Shown piece by piece: positions 59,560 to 64,000 of a DNA stretch of 64,000 nt. The stretch is taken from contig NC_086248.1 in the NCBI RefSeq assembly GCF_021018805.1, forward strand, positions 52,891,485-52,955,484, in the 5' to 3' direction. Positions within the stretch are counted from its first letter, which is position 1; the number at the start of each line of letters is the position of its first letter. Origin of the DNA: Prinia subflava (lineage: Eukaryota; Chordata; Aves; Passeriformes; Cisticolidae). A model generated the notes under the pieces. It was not told the origin of the DNA and did no database searches. It saw only the letters and a program-made list of their open reading frames with translations. A program made the position numbers and the translations under genes.

Positions 59560-60000
59560 GTGTGCTTGCTTTATTCAGTGCTACTGACCCTGGGCAGGCC
59601 AAATTGTCATCCACTGTTCTGGAGCTGTAAGAGTTTAGACAATAAATTCAGTAGGATCACAGTTTACCCTTGACAATCATGAATTCGACAGAAGGGCTCT
59701 GATAAAAGCAGAAAATAGTGAGAGGCGCTGTCACTACCACTCCTTTTACCAACAGAATTTACAGCCTTGTGTCTGATGGTAAATGCCAGGCAGTGTTGTG
59801 ATCTGCATGATGAGCCATGACAGGTCTCTCTTCTGACCTTTCTAGCATCTATTTTCAGAGACTGCTTTTAAAACTAAATATTTAAGTGGTTTGCTGCTTA
59901 TCTCACAGATACTGGAGCTTTCAAAGACATTGAAAGGGTTTAGTCTAAGTTTAATCGGTTTAGGAGTTTATGACAAGTCTCTAAAGTACCTAGGTAAAGC
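59560..60000. promoter_or_regulatory. Candidate conserved non-coding element
   Basis: About 440 bp of balanced composition with few homopolymers. It contains GACAATAAATTCAG, CTTGACAATCATGAATTCG, TCTGATAAAAGC (GATA) and AGGCGCTGTCACTACC, and ends in GTTTAATCGGTTTAGG. The texture is enhancer-like; conservation is inferred only. Confidence 0.3.
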
Positions 60001-62061
60001 AGTATTTAGTGAAACACTGTCTACCCCTTAAGTGGACTGCATGTTTTAGAAGTTTCAGTCCCAGGTGAATTGTCCAGGCTTTATAATCATTGTGGCACAG
60101 CTGGGCACCTGAGAAACTGATCTTGGGAAACAAGCAGGGAATGTCCTTTGTACAGAAGAAGGATGGAGAGAACAGAGGTGAAAATCTTGTTCCAGGGAAT
60201 TTTTAGCCTCTTGTGTAGCTGGACAAGCAGAAAGGTAATTTTACTGTGTGTAAAAAATGAAGAAAACTGTATTTAGGCATTAGTAGTGTGGAACCAGAAC
60301 CCAGTCCCTCTGCCTAGAAATTTTTTTCTACCAATGGAACAAATTTGTCAGGAGAGAACAAGAAGGATCTGCTCCTCAGTGGCTGCTACCCAAACATTTA
60401 AGTCTCTCAGCTGGGACCAGCTATCTTGGGATCAAGTTCTTGTTCCGCTTGGAGCATGGCAGGGGTTTCAAGCCGTTCACTAGATGTGGCTCATCTGCAC
60501 ATATACAGAGCAGCAGAAATTTAGATCCTCCCTGGATTAAGTGGCAGTTAAGTAGCTGAAGAACATAAAAGAAGCCAAAATGTAAGTTAAAGGTGTAAGT
60601 AGGAATGCAGACACCTGTGTATCATGGAAGATCTGAACCTAAACACTTATACCTCCTGAGTATTAAATATCCTCAGCAGAAATGCACTGCAAACTCTACC
60701 ACTACACTTGGATAAATTCATAAACTATGAACGTTTGCTATCCTGGCAAAAAAGCCTGTAACCAAGAACTTGGTGAGACAAGTGAAATTTGTCTTTTATT
60801 GTCTCCAGTCTGTAGTTCTGTTTTAAAATCCCAAAGAACTCCTTGTTTTAAAACTATACAGGAAGCCAGACTTTTAACCAAATCATAATCTGGAATCTTT
60901 GTCACAGCGCACTGTAGATAAATGGTGTTATTGGAAGGAATAGCACATTGAAGAATTGTTTCCAGGTTATTATAGAACTTTCTTGCTCAGTTTTTCCATG
61001 CAAATGCTCTAGCAGTACAGTCATCATCTTCACATGAGGATTTTGAGATTTATAGGAAAAACACCATGATAAGTGTTGGATAGAGTCCCAGTTATATGAA
61101 TATGTAATAAAGTTCTATGAAGTCTGATCACAAGATTTTCCTCCAAATTATCATTTATGCAGCAGAGTTATCTCACTTACTCAAACAGCATTTGCAAGAC
61201 AAGAAAAATGGGTATCATCATTTGTCTTAAAGATTTTTCATGTTCAAGAGGTGAAAAAATAGGTCATTTCATTCTGAGGAAAAGCTGGGCAAAGTTAGTT
61301 CTTTCTCAGAGAAAATGGCTAAACCTTTCAAGAACTATGAAATAGCAAGTCCATATAAAAATTTGATTGTCTTAAAAACTATTTATACCAAATAAACTTG
61401 TGGATTCATCTTCCCCAGTCCCCGCTTCCTATTAAAATTTTGTCACTGCATTAGAGATCTTTTCAAATGTATTTGTTCTCATTAGCTAGTGAATGTGTTT
61501 GATTGTTAAACTCCTGTTGACGACCCTGCTTCCTGCCCCTCTTGTTCTTGTATTTCACCACGAGACACACTTCCTATTCTTCCAGCAACAGATTTTCTGT
61601 AGGAGCTTCCCAACTTCTTGCTCTAACCTGTCTTTCAGGAGGTATCTGACAACTTTGACATTTACTCTTTCACACAATAATTTAACTACCTTTAATTTAA
61701 CTACCTGGACAAAGCTAAGCTCTCAGGAGTTGGATTGCGCTGGCCTTGGGAGGTACGCAAGAGTGTAGCTACGCCACACAAGTTGTTTTTACTCTGATCT
61801 TAAATATATCTTGTAATATCCAGTTCTAGGGAGAGAGAATAGTTTAATCTGTCTTTCTGCTCACTGAAGCAGCTTTGCTGAGGAAGGGAAAAAGTGTGTC
61901 TTTATAGTCCTGCCTTATGTTCCATAAGCACCTGCCTAGCTGCTCAGTGGCAGTGCTGCCAAGGGGTTTAGACAGCATCTGTTCAAACCTTGCAAACACA
62001 TATCATGAACAGAAACACGAAACACCTGAAAATTTGTTCAGTACCAGAAGTACTGAACAGT
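60001..62061. other. Intergenic DNA, nothing recognised
   Basis: No gene, RNA or repeat recognised. Frames of 62-91 codons without domains. Confidence 0.5.
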
Positions 62062-62378
62062 GCATAAAGGGGGCTACAGGAGAGCTGGAGAGGGACTTTG
62101 TGCAAAGGCACATGGTGATAGGACAAACTTTAAACCAAAAGACAGTTGACTTATGTTAGATATTAGGAAGAAATTGTTTACTGAGAGAGTGTGAGGCACT
62201 GTAACAGGTTTCCCAGAGAAGCTGGGGATGCCCTGTCTCTGGAAGTGTTCAAGGGCAAGTTGGATGGGGCTTTGAGCAACCTGGTCTAACGAAATATGTC
62301 ACTGCCCATAGCATTGAGGTTGGAATTAGATTATTTTTAATGTCCTTTCCAACCCAAACCATTCTATGATTCTATGAA
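62062..62378 (+). mobile_element. CR1 LINE 3' segment, plus orientation
   Basis: ATATTAGGAAGAAATTGTTT, GGTTTCCCAGAGAAGCTGGG, GGAAGTGTTCAAGGGCAAG and GGATGGGGCTTTGAGCAACC, then TGTCCTTTCCAACCC and an ATTCTATGATTCTATGAA tail. About 315 bp of the 3' UTR, little diverged. Confidence 0.95.
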
Positions 62379-64000
62379 ATAAAACTGTGCTTCACTCTCT
62401 TCTTCAGGATGTTCAGTTTTGTGCTTTGTGATTTGACAGAGAAAGATCCTAAGGGGAAGAGTAGGGAAAAGTGTTGCCTGCCAGTTTTTTATCAGTTTTA
62501 TAGTCTAGCCAAACAAACACCTTAGTGGAAGTAAATGCTACTAAGGCACATTTTACTAGGCAAGCGTTCTGCAAACTTGGGTCTGTCTATACCCAATTAC
62601 CACAGTATATCATTAGGTGATGTCATGTAGCTTTTAAAACAGCTAAAAACTGCTGGAAGATATTTTCAAGTATCTGTAGACAGCATGTCCCCAGTACTAT
62701 CTGCGTGTCTCCTGAGAAGAAAAGGGTTCAATCCCAAGGAACGAGTAACAACAATTAGTAGGGGAGAAAACTAAGCCAAGAATTTTGAAAGATATTAAAA
62801 AGAAAGGAAGGATGTGGGATTGTGCAGAGTGAGCCAGGACACTGTAACTAACAAGAATAACACTTTTAAATGTAGCATAGGAAAATTAGGCTGATTTATG
62901 GGATTTTTTTGCTAATAATGAAGTCCATTAAGCTGTAGAAAGTTTTCCAAGAAAAGTGGTAGAATACCCATCCTTTGGGATCTATAAAAAGAGACTGAAC
63001 AAAGCTCTCAAACCATAAAATAAGCAGGACTCTGGCACCGACCTTCAAGAAGGAAAAGATGAAGAAATGGCTTTTTCAATAACTAATTTTCACAAGTCTA
63101 TGAGAACATAAAACTAAACAGTTAAAAAATAAGTGAGCCAGAAATACTGCTGTAAACACTAGAGATTTATCTGAAAGCACTAATTGATTGTCAATAAATC
63201 ATTTCCCTGGTGAGAAGAGAAAACTTGAAAAAATATTTCTACACCACAAAATTGTCCCCAACTGACAACAAATAGAACTTATTTTTAGCAATGTATTCAT
63301 TGACTGTTAATTGAATGCATATTTTTTCCTTTGCCCATTGAAATTATGATTTTTGTTTCCTAATGGTAACCAAAGAAAAAGGTGATCTCTGAAAAATTAA
63401 CTTTACTTTATGAGTAGAAAAAGAGACTTTTGGAATACAGATGTAAAGGTCTCTCTTCTAATAGAAGTGGAAAACCCTCATGAAGTTTAGCAGTATTTGG
63501 ACTGTGTAAAAGTCTAAACATCACTTAACAGTCTAGACATCACATAGGACAGCCACTGTGTAAAAGAATGAGATCAGAGCAAGTCTTAAACTTACCAAAA
63601 GCTATGTGTAGTGATAATGATCTCATTTTTCTTCCCACAAGAAAAATTAAAAGAAGGAAACCTGGCCTTAGAAAACATCATCAAAATAAATACATTGTTC
63701 GTTAGCTCTTTTAGTGAGTGGGGAAATGGTGTGAGGGTGAGATATGAATTTTAGGAAAATTATGGTTAGTGCAAGTGCTTTGGGAATCTAAAGTCCCTTT
63801 AATTATTTTTTTTTACAATGAGATTAAACATTACAATGAGATATAATAGTGTTTTATTGATGTGGCATATAAGGTCTTTAGATACTTGGATTTTGAAGCT
63901 CTACCACAATTAGATGGTACTGTCTTTTGTTCCTTTCCTGGGCTTTGTGTTAAATAGAGTGCAGCCTCTCCAAGGATTTGGCCTTGAATCTCCTCTGCAA
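62379..64000. other. Intergenic DNA with a possible old CR1 relic
   Basis: At 62939-63010 the order AAAGTTTTCCAAGAAAAGTG, ATACCCATCCTTTGGGATC, AAAAGAGACTGAACAAAGC loosely follows the CR1 3' UTR but is too diverged to be certain. The rest shows nothing recognised. Confidence 0.4.

Noticed and set aside
1..64000. Prokaryotic features (operons, CRISPR arrays, IS elements, att sites, riboswitches) and tRNA/rRNA genes
   Set aside because: I saw no spaced identical repeats, dense same-strand genes, or tRNA- or rRNA-like sequence. Intron-exon structure, CR1 and LTR content show vertebrate DNA.

Overview
This window is vertebrate nuclear DNA, almost certainly from a bird and probably a passerine. 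It is AT-rich and has no prokaryotic gene organisation. It contains CR1 retroposon 3' ends with the typical ATTCTATG-type tail repeats, and solo LTRs that resemble passerine endogenous retrovirus families. It also contains one spliced gene with a CpG-island promoter. That gene is recognisable as CENPW, the histone-fold protein of the inner kinetochore CENP-T-W-S-X complex. Most of the remaining open reading frames look like chance frames in intergenic DNA.

Layout. Bases 1 to about 31,780 are an intergenic stretch with no exon I can support. It carries a short inverted-repeat element (15,218-15,305), a CR1 fragment (18,464-18,590), two adjacent LTRs (22,223-23,742), small direct and inverted repeats, and several segments whose texture suggests conserved non-coding regulatory DNA. 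The clearest of these is 5,390-6,110. A CpG island spans about 31,790-32,790 and holds the CENPW promoter.

CENPW lies on the plus strand with three coding exons: 32,535-32,624, 37,369-37,482 and 39,089-39,115. They join in phase 0 to give a 76-residue protein. The 3' UTR has an overlapping AATAAA cluster at 39,260-39,273, with more distal signals near 40,018 and 40,116. From about 40,120 to 64,000 the DNA is intergenic again. It holds a solo LTR with an internal 43-bp tandem duplication (44,573-44,985), CR1 copies (45,418, 49,431, 54,166 and 62,062), simple repeats and further non-coding candidates.

The most informative regulatory observation is a textbook-spaced CDE/CHR tandem (GGCGG, 4 nt, TTCGAA) at 32,414-32,428, about 107 bp upstream of the CENPW start codon. 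It predicts cell-cycle (DREAM/MuvB) control of the gene. A second is a possible 10-nt micro-exon in intron 2, at 38,764-38,773. It has strong flanking splice signals and would replace the conserved C-terminus. I found no evidence for an entirely new biological system. The gene identification rests on recall of the protein family, and the conserved-element calls are inference without alignment.
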